A stretch of DNA of 26,741 nucleotides from JBJTIF01 sp046094825 (lineage in GTDB: Bacteria; Actinomycetota; UBA4738; HRBIN12), in assembly GCA_046094825.1 (NCBI GenBank), contig JBJTIF010000048.1:1-26741 (forward strand). Direction: 5' to 3'. The position numbers were made by a program, and so were the translations under genes. Below, in pieces: positions 1-7,416 of this stretch; positions within the stretch are counted from its first letter, which is position 1; the number at the start of each line of letters is the position of its first letter. The notes below the pieces were generated by a model that saw nothing but the letters and a program-made list of their open reading frames with translations, made no database searches and was not told where the DNA came from.

Positions 1-161
1 AGGCGGAAGCGCCGCCCCTGCCACTCCACCTCCCGCTCGATGCGATCGCGGGTGACGCCGGGCGCCGCGTCGGCGATCGCCTCGCGTCCGCCGAGGAGGC
101 GGTTCACGAGGGTCGACTTGCCGACGTTCTGACGACCGTAGATCGCGACGGCGGGGATCAC
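1..161 (-). CDS. der: Ribosome biogenesis GTPase Der (EngA), N-terminal part only
   Basis: Only the first 53 codons lie in the window; the gene runs off the left edge. The visible protein has the G1 P-loop GRQNVGKST at residues 9-17, followed by the NRLLGGREAI and PGVTRDR segments. These are typical of the first of the two tandem GTPase domains of Der, which acts in 50S subunit assembly. The family normally has GRPNVGKST, so the Q is a small deviation. The start is a GTG whose bases overlap the cmk stop as GTGA, so der is probably translated by coupling to cmk. The cmk-der pairing is also found in many Gram-positive genomes. Confidence 0.93.
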   Translation of the reverse strand, partial: MIPAVAIYGRQNVGKSTLVNRLLGGREAIADAAPGVTRDRIEREVEWQGRRFR

Positions 162-805
162 GGCGTGGCCCCGATCCGCGCGCGGATGCGCGCGATCGCC
201 GCCGCGAACGTCGCGTCCGCGTCGAGCCGCCCGGTGTCGAGGACCTCTGCCCCCTCCGGGGGCACGGGGGCGTGCACGCGGGCGTCGCGGCGATCGCGGT
301 CGGTGAGCGCGGCGGCGCCGGCGTCGCCGCCGCCGCGCTCACGCCGGCGTCGGGCCGCCCGGGCCTCCTCGTCGGCCACGAGGAAGAGCTTCACGGTGGC
401 GTCGGGGAAGACGACGCTCCCGATGTCGCGCCCCTCGACGACCGCGCCGGGGCGGCCGAGCGCCCGCTGGAGGTCGCGCATCACACCCCGGACGCCGGGG
501 TGGCGCGCCACGGCGGAGACCGCGGCTTCGACGGGGGCGCCGACCAGGTCATCGCCGGGTGCACCACCGTCGACCCGGAGCGTGGCCCGCGGCTCCCCCG
601 CGAGGTCGAAGCGCATCGTGCGCAGGAGATCGAGCAGGCCCTGCTCATCGTCGGGTGAGACGCCGCAGTCGAGCGCCCGGGCCGCGAGGGCCCGGTACAT
701 GAGGCCCGTGTTCAGGTACGGGAGATCGAGCGCCTCGGCGAGGCGACGCGCGAGGGTGCTCTTCCCCGACCCCGCGGGGCCGTCGATGGCGATGATCGCG
801 GACAC
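158..805 (-). CDS. cmk: Cytidylate kinase (CMP/dCMP kinase)
   Basis: Phosphorylates CMP and dCMP with ATP in the cytoplasm. The 215-residue protein has the P-loop GPAGSGKST at residues 9-17, the NMP-binding segment YLNTGLMYRA (usually YLDTGAMYRA), and the hallmark VVEGRDIGSVVFPDA, which begins the CMP-binding and catalytic region. Length fits the family (about 220). I chose GTG at 805, four bases after the aroA stop, because GGAAGG lies 8 bases upstream. An ATG at 823 in the same frame would add six residues and overlap aroA. Cmk is the fourth gene of the aroH-tyrA-aroA-cmk-der unit and its stop overlaps the der start. Confidence 0.94.
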   Translation of the reverse strand: MSAIIAIDGPAGSGKSTLARRLAEALDLPYLNTGLMYRALAARALDCGVSPDDEQGLLDLLRTMRFDLAGEPRATLRVDGGAPGDDLVGAPVEAAVSAVARHPGVRGVMRDLQRALGRPGAVVEGRDIGSVVFPDATVKLFLVADEEARAARRRRERGGGDAGAAALTDRDRRDARVHAPVPPEGAEVLDTGRLDADATFAAAIARIRARIGATP

Positions 806-809
806 GGCA

Positions 810-2159
810 TCAGCCTTCCACATCCGCCCCGAGGGCACGGAGGGCGTGCGGGAACCCCGGGAACGAGACGGAGGCGCACTCCGCCCCGACGATCTCGGCA
901 CCTTCGGGGCAGGCGAGTCCGGCGACGGCCGCGGCCATCGCGATGCGGTGGTCGCCGCGCGGGTCGACGCGGCCCCCGCGGAGCCCGCCCCCGGCGACGA
1001 CGAGATCGCCGCCCTCGGCAGCTGCCTCGCCCCCGAGGCCCCGGATCGCGTCGACGATGGCGGTCCCGCGATCCGATTCCTTCACGCGGAGCTCCCCGAC
1101 CCCGCGGAAACGGCTCGCCGCCGGGGCGAGTGCCGCGAGGAGCGCGAGGACCGGGATCTCGTCGATGGCCCCCGCGACCTCGGCCGCAGAGGCCTCGAGG
1201 GCACGCAGGCTCGACCCCGACGCGACCTCGAGGGTTCCGATCGGCTCGCCCACCGAGATCCGCTCCGTCCGCGTCTCCAGCCGCGCCCCCATCCGCTCGA
1301 GGAGGTCGACGAACCCCCGCCGCGTCGGGTTCAAGCCGACGCCGTCGATCGTGCATCGACCGCCCGTGGCGAGGGCGGCAGCGGCGAGGAACGCCGCGCC
1401 CGAGAGGTCACCCGGCACCTCCGCCCGGAAGGCGGGCACGGCGGCGCTCCGGACGACGGGGACGGGCGCGGCGCTGACTCCGAGGGCGTGGAGGATGCGC
1501 TCCGTGTGGTCCCGCGTCGGGATCGGCTCGTCCACGCGCGTCTCGCCCTGTGCGGCGAGGCCGGCGAGGAGGATCGCCCCCTTCACCTGGGCGCTCGGGA
1601 CCTCCGCGACGAACCGCATCCCGACGAGGGCGCCCCCCGTCACGGTGACCGGCGGATGTCCGTCGGTCGTCGAGATGTCGGCGCCCATCGCCCGCAGCGG
1701 CCGCGCCACCCGCTCCATCGGTCGGACGGAGAGGCTCGGGTCGCCCACGAGGACGGCGGTACCCGGCGCGGCCGCGAGGAGCCCGAGGAGCAAACGCAGC
1801 GTCGTCCCCGAGTTCCCGCAGTCCAGGGCCGCTCCCGCGGGGGCGAGACCGGCCCGCCCACCGGCGACTAGGTGGATGGAGGGTCGAGGTCGAGATGCGT
1901 CCGACGTGAAACGCCCCCCGTCACGTCGAACTCCAGGGTTGGAATTCCAGACCTGTAGTTCAGGTCGAAGGTCGGGGACGAGCTGTGCCAGGCACGAGGC
2001 CGTCGACGCGACATCGTCCGAGGCGGGCAGTCCGGTGATCTCGGAGGTCCCTTCCCCGATGGCGGCGAGGAGGAGGAGGCGGTGAGCGATCGACTTGTCG
2101 CCGGGGACCGTCGTCGACCCCGAGAGGGGGGCTCCGGGCCGGACGCGGAGCACGCTCAC
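810..2159 (-). CDS. aroA: 3-phosphoshikimate 1-carboxyvinyltransferase (EPSP synthase) carrying an in-frame insertion
   Basis: Joins shikimate-3-phosphate and phosphoenolpyruvate to EPSP, the sixth step of the shikimate pathway. The 449-residue product shows PGDKSIAHR (residues 19-27), DCGNSGTTLR, RPMERVARPL, SAQVKGAILLAGL, LRVKESDR and GDHRIAMAAA, the full set of family motifs. The second motif is the NSGT type rather than the GNAGT of E. coli. Residues about 63-97 are aberrant: codons there end in A or T far more often than elsewhere, and they encode WNSNPGV inside a long palindrome (see the repeat at 1887-1968). Removing 25 codons restores normal spacing between the SDD and DCGNSG motifs. 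The GTG start overlaps the tyrA stop as GTGA. The enzyme is probably still active because no catalytic motif is interrupted. Confidence 0.95.
   Translation of the reverse strand: MSVLRVRPGAPLSGSTTVPGDKSIAHRLLLLAAIGEGTSEITGLPASDDVASTASCLAQLVPDLRPELQVWNSNPGVRRDGGRFTSDASRPRPSIHLVAGGRAGLAPAGAALDCGNSGTTLRLLLGLLAAAPGTAVLVGDPSLSVRPMERVARPLRAMGADISTTDGHPPVTVTGGALVGMRFVAEVPSAQVKGAILLAGLAAQGETRVDEPIPTRDHTERILHALGVSAAPVPVVRSAAVPAFRAEVPGDLSGAAFLAAAALATGGRCTIDGVGLNPTRRGFVDLLERMGARLETRTERISVGEPIGTLEVASGSSLRALEASAAEVAGAIDEIPVLALLAALAPAASRFRGVGELRVKESDRGTAIVDAIRGLGGEAAAEGGDLVVAGGGLRGGRVDPRGDHRIAMAAAVAGLACPEGAEIVGAECASVSFPGFPHALRALGADVEG
1887..1968. repeat. In-frame palindromic insertion element within aroA, flanked by 7-bp direct repeats
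   Basis: The heptamer AGGTCGA occurs at 1887-1893 and 1962-1968. Start-to-start distance is 75 bases, exactly 25 codons. Between them lie a perfect 8-base inverted repeat (CGACGTGA at 1902-1909, TCACGTCG at 1921-1928) and an imperfect 34-base palindrome at 1928-1961 (12 of 15 arm positions pair, core TGGAATTCCA). Codons in the segment (CTT, CGA, CCT, CTA, AAT, GTT) differ sharply from the GC-ending codons around it. Collapsing the repeat to one copy gives an EPSP synthase of normal spacing. This resembles protein-coding palindromic elements such as Rickettsia RPEs; no family assignment is possible from one copy. Confidence 0.6.
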
Positions 2160-3247
2160 GCGAGCCGCAGGGCCGCGTGTCCGGCGGCCGCCAGCGCCGA
2201 CGTCGCCCCGTCCAGCGACTCCGAGGTGACCGTCAGGTGGACCATGCCTCCGCCCCCCTCGCTCGAGTGGACGATCTGGAGGTCCTCGATGTTCACATCC
2301 CCGAGCGCGGCGGTGATCGCCGCGAGCGCCCCCGGCCGATCGGGGATCGGCACGAGGAGCACCGCCACCCCGGAGCGGACGCGCGCACGGGTCGCGAGCG
2401 AAAGACGGGCCGCCTTCGCACGGGCGAAGGCTGCCTCGACGTCCGCCTCGGCACCCTCGGCGACGAGATCGCGGATCGCGGTGAGGCCTCCGACGAAGGC
2501 GTCGATCGCGGCGACGACCTCCTCGCGGTTCGCCGTGAGGATCTCCGCCCACAGGCGCGGATTCGACGCCGCGAGACGCGTGAGGTCGCGGAATCCGCCG
2601 GCGGCCAGGACGAGCGCATCGGGTTCGCCGGCTTCCCGGCGGACCGCGACGTCCATGAGCGCGGTCGACGCGAGCTGCGGGAGATGGCTCACCGTGGCGA
2701 CGAGGCGATCGTGGCGGCCCGCGGGGAGCTGGACCGGGTGCGAGCCGAGTCCGCGGATCCATCCCTCGAGCCGAGCGAGGAGCGGGTGCGGTGTCGCATC
2801 GTCCGGAGTGAGCACCCACGTCGCGCCGTCGAGGAGTCCCGCTGCGGCCGATGCCGGCCCGGTGCGTTCCGTGCCGGCCATCGGGTGACCGGGGACGAAC
2901 CGCGCGACCATCGATGCATCGGCGACCCGCGCACGCACCGAGTCGACGACGGGTCCCTTCACGCTCGCGACGTCGGTCACGAGCGCCGCCGGTGCGGCGG
3001 CGAGGGCCGCGACGACCGCGTCGGCGACGGCACCGACGGGGGTCGCGACGACGATGAGGCTCGCCCACGCGAGGACGGTCTCCGCGACCGCCTCGACGGG
3101 AGCGCCGAGCCGGCCCGCGGCGATGGCCGCGTTCGTCGGATCGATATCGACGCCGCGCACCTCGTCGCCGGCGCGCAGGGCGGCGAGCCCGATCGAGGTG
3201 CCGAGCAGGCCGGTTCCGACGATCGCGACGCGCTCAGGCGAGGTCAT
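2156..3247 (-). CDS. tyrA: Prephenate dehydrogenase with C-terminal ACT domain
   Basis: Oxidatively decarboxylates prephenate to 4-hydroxyphenylpyruvate for tyrosine synthesis. The 363-residue protein opens with the Rossmann dinucleotide loop GTGLLGTSIG (residues 11-20). It then has PGHPMAGTE and VSHLPQL, which carry the two family histidines. It ends with an ACT domain starting at VLLVPIPDRPGALAAI, the usual site for tyrosine feedback in this subfamily. ATG at 3247 was chosen because it directly precedes the Rossmann strand; a GAGG lies about 9 bases upstream. The start overlaps the end of aroH by 14 bases and the stop overlaps the aroA start, so chorismate mutase and prephenate dehydrogenase are co-expressed. 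Confidence 0.95.
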   Translation of the reverse strand: MTSPERVAIVGTGLLGTSIGLAALRAGDEVRGVDIDPTNAAIAAGRLGAPVEAVAETVLAWASLIVVATPVGAVADAVVAALAAAPAALVTDVASVKGPVVDSVRARVADASMVARFVPGHPMAGTERTGPASAAAGLLDGATWVLTPDDATPHPLLARLEGWIRGLGSHPVQLPAGRHDRLVATVSHLPQLASTALMDVAVRREAGEPDALVLAAGGFRDLTRLAASNPRLWAEILTANREEVVAAIDAFVGGLTAIRDLVAEGAEADVEAAFARAKAARLSLATRARVRSGVAVLLVPIPDRPGALAAITAALGDVNIEDLQIVHSSEGGGGMVHLTVTSESLDGATSALAAAGHAALRLA

Positions 3248-3593
3248 CGCGGAGGACCTCGGCGCCGTCGAGGTAGGCGGGCGCGAGTCGCGGTCGGTCG
3301 GTCTCCGCATGCGCGAGCACCCGGATGACGCGGGCGAGCGCGCCGGGGACGTCGATCTCCCGGGCGCACAGGAGCGGGACGTCACCGAGCCCCATCCGGC
3401 GTGCGGCCTCTGCGGGGAACGCGGAGCGGAGATCGGCGGTCGCGGTGAAGACGATGCTGATGAGGTCGTCGTGACGGAGGGCGTTGCGCTCGAGGAGCTC
3501 GCCGAGGAGTCGCTCGGTGGCCGTGCGCACGGCCTCCGGCGTGTCCTCCGGCACGACGATCGCGCCGCGCACGGCCCGAACCCGGTCCCCCAC
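3234..3593 (-). CDS. aroH: Chorismate mutase, AroH type
   Basis: Rearranges chorismate to prephenate. The 119-residue product matches the monofunctional trimeric AroH fold of Bacillus subtilis over its whole length. It has VRGAI near the N-terminus (Arg9, counterpart of Bsu Arg7), CAREIDVPGAL (Cys76 and Glu79), Arg91 in RVIRV and Tyr107 in AYLDGA. The start is GTG with a GGAGG about 9 bases upstream. It is the first gene of the aroH-tyrA-aroA-cmk-der unit, and a candidate -10 (TAGCCT) lies in the 53-base gap after rluB. Grouping with tyrA directly downstream places both prephenate-forming and prephenate-using steps in one unit. Confidence 0.95.
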   Translation of the reverse strand: MGDRVRAVRGAIVVPEDTPEAVRTATERLLGELLERNALRHDDLISIVFTATADLRSAFPAEAARRMGLGDVPLLCAREIDVPGALARVIRVLAHAETDRPRLAPAYLDGAEVLRDDLA

Positions 3594-3610
3594 CGCGGAT
3601 CCCTCCTCGC

Positions 3611-3639
3611 GCGGGTCCGACCCGCGGGGCGACAGGCTA
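3611..3639 (-). promoter_or_regulatory. Candidate promoter -10 and leader hairpin for the aroH unit
   Basis: In the 53-base gap between rluB and aroH the minus strand carries TAGCCT (3639-3634), a TANNNT -10 match. It is followed by the inverted repeat GCGGGTC/GACCCGC (3625-3611), which could form a small hairpin in the leader, and then the GGAGG of aroH. No convincing -35 is visible. The hairpin has no T-run, so it is not a clear terminator. Confidence 0.35.
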
Positions 3640-3646
3640 CCCGCCG

Positions 3647-4369
3647 TCAGAGCCCCGCCGCGCGGTAGAGCGCCGTCACCTCGTCCGGGTCGAGTTCGCG
3701 GAGGCCGCCGGGCGGGAGGTCCCCGAGCCGGAGCGACCCGACGCGGAGGCGGACGAGCCGCAGCACCGGGAGGCCGACCTCGGCGAGCATGCGCCGCACC
3801 TCGCGCTTCCGCCCTTCCGCGAGGACGAGCCGGATCGCCCCGCGACCGCCGGATGCCGCCACCGCGCGCGCGGCGAGCGCCTTCGCGGGGCCGTCCTCGA
3901 GCTCGACGCCGCGGCGCAGGCGTGCGAGGTGCTGTGCCGTCGGCACCCCGTCGACCTCGGCGAGGTACTCCTTCTCGACCCCGTGACGGGGGTGCGTGAG
4001 CGCGTTCGCGAGGTCGCCGTCGTTCGTGAGGATGAGGAGCCCCTCGGAATCGCGGTCGAGCCGTCCGACGGGGAACACCCGGGCGCCGACGGGGAGGTAG
4101 CCGGTGAGGTCACGATCGGCGTGCGGATCCGCGAGGGTCGTCGTCACGCCGATCGGCTTGTGGAACGCGAAGTACCGCAGGTCGGGGTCCACGCTGATCC
4201 GCGCGCCGTCCACGGTGACCGTCTGGGTCGAGGGATCGACACGGTCGCCGAGCGTGGCGGTCCGACCGTCGATCGCGACCCGCCCGGCGGCGATGAGGGA
4301 TTCGCACGCGCGCCGTGAGCCGAACCCGGCGCGCGCGAGGGTCCGCTGGAGCCGCTCGGCCTCGCTCAC
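3647..4369 (-). CDS. rluB: Ribosomal large subunit pseudouridine synthase, RluB/RsuA family
   Basis: Converts a uridine of 23S rRNA to pseudouridine; the exact target cannot be read from sequence. The 240-residue protein has an N-terminal S4 RNA-binding domain (ERLQRTLARAGFGSRRACESL, shortened here in effect to residues 4-25). The catalytic domain has GRLDRDSEGLLILTNDG, whose first Asp is the family nucleophile, then KEYLAEV and GRKREVRRML. The GTG start overlaps the scpB stop as GTGA. The scpA-scpB-rluB order is widespread in Gram-positive bacteria and makes the RluB reading more likely than RsuA or RluE. Confidence 0.93.
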   Translation of the reverse strand: MSEAERLQRTLARAGFGSRRACESLIAAGRVAIDGRTATLGDRVDPSTQTVTVDGARISVDPDLRYFAFHKPIGVTTTLADPHADRDLTGYLPVGARVFPVGRLDRDSEGLLILTNDGDLANALTHPRHGVEKEYLAEVDGVPTAQHLARLRRGVELEDGPAKALAARAVAASGGRGAIRLVLAEGRKREVRRMLAEVGLPVLRLVRLRVGSLRLGDLPPGGLRELDPDEVTALYRAAGL

Positions 4370-5010
4370 CCGTCGCCGTCGTCGCCCGCGGAGGCGGATG
4401 CCCCGCCGTCGACCGTGTCGACGACGTCCGACGCTGGGTCCGCGTCCGCGGCCGTCGTGGGGCCGGGCTCGTCGTCGCCGAGGGCTGCTTCGCCGAGCAG
4501 CGGCGCGAGGGACGGGAGGTCCGAGAGCGAGGCGAGGCCGAGGCGCTCGAGGAACTCCGGCGTGGTCCCGATGAGGACCGGCCGCCCGGGCGAATCCTCC
4601 CGCCCGACCTCCGCGAGGAGTCCCCGATCCGTGAGGGCGCGCAGGACTCCGTCGGAGTTCACGCCCCGGATCGCGGATACCTGGTGCCGGGTCACCGGCT
4701 GCTTGTACGCGACGATCGCGAGCGTCTCGAGGGCCGCCTTCGTGAGCCGGGCGTGACGCGAGGAGCGGACGTACTCCTCGACGATCGGGGCCACCTCGCT
4801 CCGCGTCGCGAGCCGCCACCCGCCGGCGACGTTGCGGAGCCCGATCCCGGCCCCGCGGATCTCGTAGTCCCTCGCCAACTCCTCGCAGAGATCGTCGACC
4901 TCGGCGCGCTCGAGGCCGAGCGCCTGCCCGAGCACGATGGACGCGATGGGCTCGTCGGACACGAAGAGGATGGCCTCGAGAGCTGCGAGGAGCACGCGGT
5001 GCTCCGTCAC
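4366..5010 (-). CDS. scpB: Segregation and condensation protein B
   Basis: Winged-helix (kite) subunit of the Smc-ScpAB condensin that organises and segregates chromosomes. The 214-residue protein has the N-terminal LLAALEAILFVSDEP segment, the conserved ALETLAIVAYKQPVTR and IRGVNSDGVLRAL motifs, then GRPVLIGTTPEFLERLGL. The last 40 or so residues are acidic and Asp/Ala/Gly-rich and look disordered. The GTG at 5010 overlaps the scpA stop (GTGA); an in-frame ATG at 5022 would add four residues but has no ribosome site. Its stop overlaps the rluB start. Confidence 0.94.
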   Translation of the reverse strand: MTEHRVLLAALEAILFVSDEPIASIVLGQALGLERAEVDDLCEELARDYEIRGAGIGLRNVAGGWRLATRSEVAPIVEEYVRSSRHARLTKAALETLAIVAYKQPVTRHQVSAIRGVNSDGVLRALTDRGLLAEVGREDSPGRPVLIGTTPEFLERLGLASLSDLPSLAPLLGEAALGDDEPGPTTAADADPASDVVDTVDGGASASAGDDGDG

Positions 5011-5747
5011 GCCGCCTCCCATCGAACGTCGATCTCGCCGAACGTCTCGGCCTGCGAGAGCGCGACCCTGCCCTCGCGGAAGAGCTCGAGGAGGGCGAGG
5101 AAGCGGACGACGACCTGGATGCGCTCCTCGCAGTCCGCGACGAGGTCGCGGAACCGCGCGGAGCCGACGCTCCCGAGGCGCGCTTCGACGGCGGAGAGGG
5201 CTTCGGCCATCGTGTAGCGGATCGGGGTGACGTGCGAGAGGTCGAGGGTCGGAGGGGGCCGCAGGAGCGCTGCGGCGAGGGCGGCGAGCTTCGCGGGATC
5301 GACCGACTCCATCACGTCGGGGTAGAGGTGGTCGAACTCCCGCGGCGGACCGATGTCGCGGACGAACCGGGTGGACTCCTCCTCGATGCGCGCCGCGAAT
5401 CCCTCGGCGACCTTCCGGAACGCCGAGAGCTCGAGGCTCCGTGCGTAGGCCAGATCCGGGGAGACGCCGAGGAGGTCGTCCTCGTCGAGCTTCTCGTGCG
5501 TCGGCATGAGCCGGATGACCTTCAGTTCGAGGAGGGCGGCGCAGATCGCGAGGAACCACGTCGCCTCCTCGAGGCTCCACGCGTCGACGTCGGCGACGTG
5601 TGCGAGGAAGCGGTCCGTCACCACGGCGATCGGGACATCGCAGACGTCGACCTTCTGGTCGAGGATGAGCTCCGCGAGCAGCCGGAAGGGCCCCTGGAAG
5701 ATCGGGAGCTCGACCGCGAACGCGGGGTCGCGCACCTCGTCGCTCAT
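5007..5747 (-). CDS. scpA: Segregation and condensation protein A
   Basis: Kleisin subunit that bridges the Smc head domains and binds ScpB. The 246-residue product has the family opening VELPIFQGPFRLLAELIL (usually FEGPLDLLL), the helix DVPIAVVTDRFLAHV, and WFLAICAALLELKVIRLMP. It ends with a C-terminal winged-helix segment (VVVRFLALLELFREGRV). Length fits the family. The ATG overlaps the trpS stop as ATGA, so scpA is likely translated by coupling to trpS, a pairing also known from Gram-positive genomes. Confidence 0.95.
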   Translation of the reverse strand: MSDEVRDPAFAVELPIFQGPFRLLAELILDQKVDVCDVPIAVVTDRFLAHVADVDAWSLEEATWFLAICAALLELKVIRLMPTHEKLDEDDLLGVSPDLAYARSLELSAFRKVAEGFAARIEEESTRFVRDIGPPREFDHLYPDVMESVDPAKLAALAAALLRPPPTLDLSHVTPIRYTMAEALSAVEARLGSVGSARFRDLVADCEERIQVVVRFLALLELFREGRVALSQAETFGEIDVRWEAA

Positions 5748-6727
5748 GCGAGCCGCATGGCGCTCCGCACCGCCCGCATCGTTGCCTCGACGACGGGTCG
5801 GACCCGCTCATGCCCTTCGGCGAGCGTGCGGTCGACGAGCCCGACGTCGCCCTCGAGAGAGCTCCGACGCTCGCGGAACTCCGCGAAGGTCGCGTCGATC
5901 CGCTCCGCGAGGTTCCCCTTGCACTCGACGCAGCCGAGTTCTCCGCTTCGGCACCGTTCCTCCGTCCAGGCGAGGATGTCCCCGGACACGAGTCGGTGGA
6001 GCGCGAAGATCGGACAGACCTCGGGGCGCCCGGGGTCACCGAGCCGCACCTTCTCGGGATCGGTGATGAACGAGCGCACCTTCTGACGGATCGCGTCGGG
6101 TTCGTCGCGGACGTCGATCGTGTTCGCGAAGGACTTCGACATCTTCCGACCGTCCGACCCGAGGATGCGCGGCATCGGCGACAGGAGCGGCTGGGGTTCG
6201 ACGAGCACCTCACCGTAGTACCGGTTGAAGCGGCGCACGATCTCGCGGGCGATCTCGAGGTGGTGGACCTGGTCCTCGCCGATCGGCACCTGTTCGCCCT
6301 TCACGATCGTGATGTCGACGGCCTGCAGGACGGGGTAGCCGAGGAGGCCGAACGGGGCCGCCTCGCGCCCCTCGAGGTCTCGGAGGCGGTCCTTGAACGT
6401 CGGCACGCGCTCGAGCCACCCGAGCGGGGTGATCATCCCGAACAGGAGCGCGAGCTCCGCGACCTCGGGGAGGTCGGACTGCCGGTACAAGACGGCCTTC
6501 GCCGGGTCGATCCCCGCGGCGAGGAGGTCGAGGACGAGCGTCCGCACGTGGTCCGCGAGCTCCTCGGTCCGCTCGCTGTGCGTCGTGAGCATGTGCCAGT
6601 CGGCGATGAAGTAGAAGGCCTCGGTCTCGTCCTGCAGGCGGACCATGTTCAGGACGTTGCCGAACCAGTGCCCGACGTGCATCGGGCCCGTGGGCCGGTA
6701 CCCGGTGAGCACGCGCGGGGGGGTCAC
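5744..6727 (-). CDS. trpS: Tryptophan-tRNA ligase
   Basis: Charges tRNA-Trp with tryptophan (class I synthetase). The 327-residue protein has the HIGH-like motif PMHVGH at residues 15-20 and the KMSKS loop at 195-199 (GRKMSKSFAN). It also has FIADWHMLTT and GEDQVHHLE, which line the active site. The C-terminal CVECKGNLAERI segment is typical of the short TrpS subfamily. GTG at 6727 is chosen because a -10 box (TATCAT, 6740-6735) ends 7 bases before it, the spacing of a leaderless start, and no ribosome site is visible. It heads the trpS-scpA-scpB-rluB unit. Confidence 0.95.
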   Translation of the reverse strand: MTPPRVLTGYRPTGPMHVGHWFGNVLNMVRLQDETEAFYFIADWHMLTTHSERTEELADHVRTLVLDLLAAGIDPAKAVLYRQSDLPEVAELALLFGMITPLGWLERVPTFKDRLRDLEGREAAPFGLLGYPVLQAVDITIVKGEQVPIGEDQVHHLEIAREIVRRFNRYYGEVLVEPQPLLSPMPRILGSDGRKMSKSFANTIDVRDEPDAIRQKVRSFITDPEKVRLGDPGRPEVCPIFALHRLVSGDILAWTEERCRSGELGCVECKGNLAERIDATFAEFRERRSSLEGDVGLVDRTLAEGHERVRPVVEATMRAVRSAMRLA

Positions 6728-6734
6728 GCGGGCG

Positions 6735-6740
6735 ATGATA
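6735..6740 (-). promoter_or_regulatory. Leaderless promoter -10 of trpS
   Basis: TATCAT on the minus strand is followed by 7 bases and then the GTG start of trpS. Transcription would begin at or one base from the start codon. The same layout precedes five other starts in this window. No clear -35 is seen. It lies in the 44-base gap after the M50-like gene, so trpS likely has its own transcript. Confidence 0.5.
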
Positions 6741-6771
6741 CCCGTGCCCCTCCCCCGCTCCGGGGAGGCCG

Positions 6772-7416
6772 TCAGCAGACGGGCGCGCCGGCGAGCGCAC
6801 CGCACACGAGCGCGGTGAGCCGACCGACGATGCCGAGGAGCGGCCCCGGGATCACGAAGAGGATCACGAGGAGGAAGAGCGGCAGGTACGCGTCGAGCCC
6901 TCGGTAGACCTCCGCCGCCCGGGCCGGGAGGAACCGCACGAGGATCCGCGAGCCGTCGAGCCCGGGGATCGGCACGAGGTGGAGGACCGCCATCGTCGTC
7001 GAGACCCAGAGGACGGCGGCCCCGATCTCGGCGACCGGACGCGACCCGGCGAGGAGCGCCGAGCGGACGACCACGCCGGCGAGCGCGGCGAGGACGAGCT
7101 GCGCGGTGGGACCCGCGAGGGCGACGAGGATCGGCCCGCGGCGCGCGTCCCGCAGCGCACGCGGGTCGCTCGGGTGCGGCGTGCCGTACGCGAACACCGG
7201 GAACGCCGACCCGGTCGCGGCCAGGCCGACGCCGATGAGCGGCAGGAGCACCGAGCCGAACGGGTCGAGGTGGCGCCGCGGGTCGAGCGACCGACGGCCC
7301 CAGCGCACGGCCGAACGATCCCCGAGCGCGGACGCGACGGTCGCGGCGGCGATCTCGTGGACGAGGAACGCCACGAGCGCCGCCGACGCGAGGGCGATCG
7401 CCCGCAGGAGCGTCAC
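6772..7416 (-). CDS. Site-2-protease-like (M50 family) membrane protein with altered zinc motif
   Basis: The 214-residue hydrophobic protein follows the short M50B plan: a first membrane helix containing VHEIAAATVASALGD, then RRSLDPRRHLDPFGS (family: GRLTLNPxxHxDPxG). After that come ALAGPTAQLVLA and the intramembrane PIPGLDGSRIL (family: PIPPLDGS). The Asp of the last motif is kept, but the usual HEXXH reads HEIAA, so the second zinc-binding His is missing. I checked this on the DNA (CAC GAG ATC GCC GCC). It may be a non-catalytic relative, or zinc may be bound by another residue. The GTG start overlaps the pdp stop as GTGA. An M50 gene next to trpS-scpA-scpB is a common Gram-positive context. 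Confidence 0.85.
   Translation of the reverse strand: MTLLRAIALASAALVAFLVHEIAAATVASALGDRSAVRWGRRSLDPRRHLDPFGSVLLPLIGVGLAATGSAFPVFAYGTPHPSDPRALRDARRGPILVALAGPTAQLVLAALAGVVVRSALLAGSRPVAEIGAAVLWVSTTMAVLHLVPIPGLDGSRILVRFLPARAAEVYRGLDAYLPLFLLVILFVIPGPLLGIVGRLTALVCGALAGAPVC

Noticed and set aside
2160..3068. N-terminal extension of aroA to a 752-codon frame
   Set aside because: The extra 300 residues are an Arg-rich shadow of tyrA; the GTG at 2159 fits the family start and the GTGA overlap.
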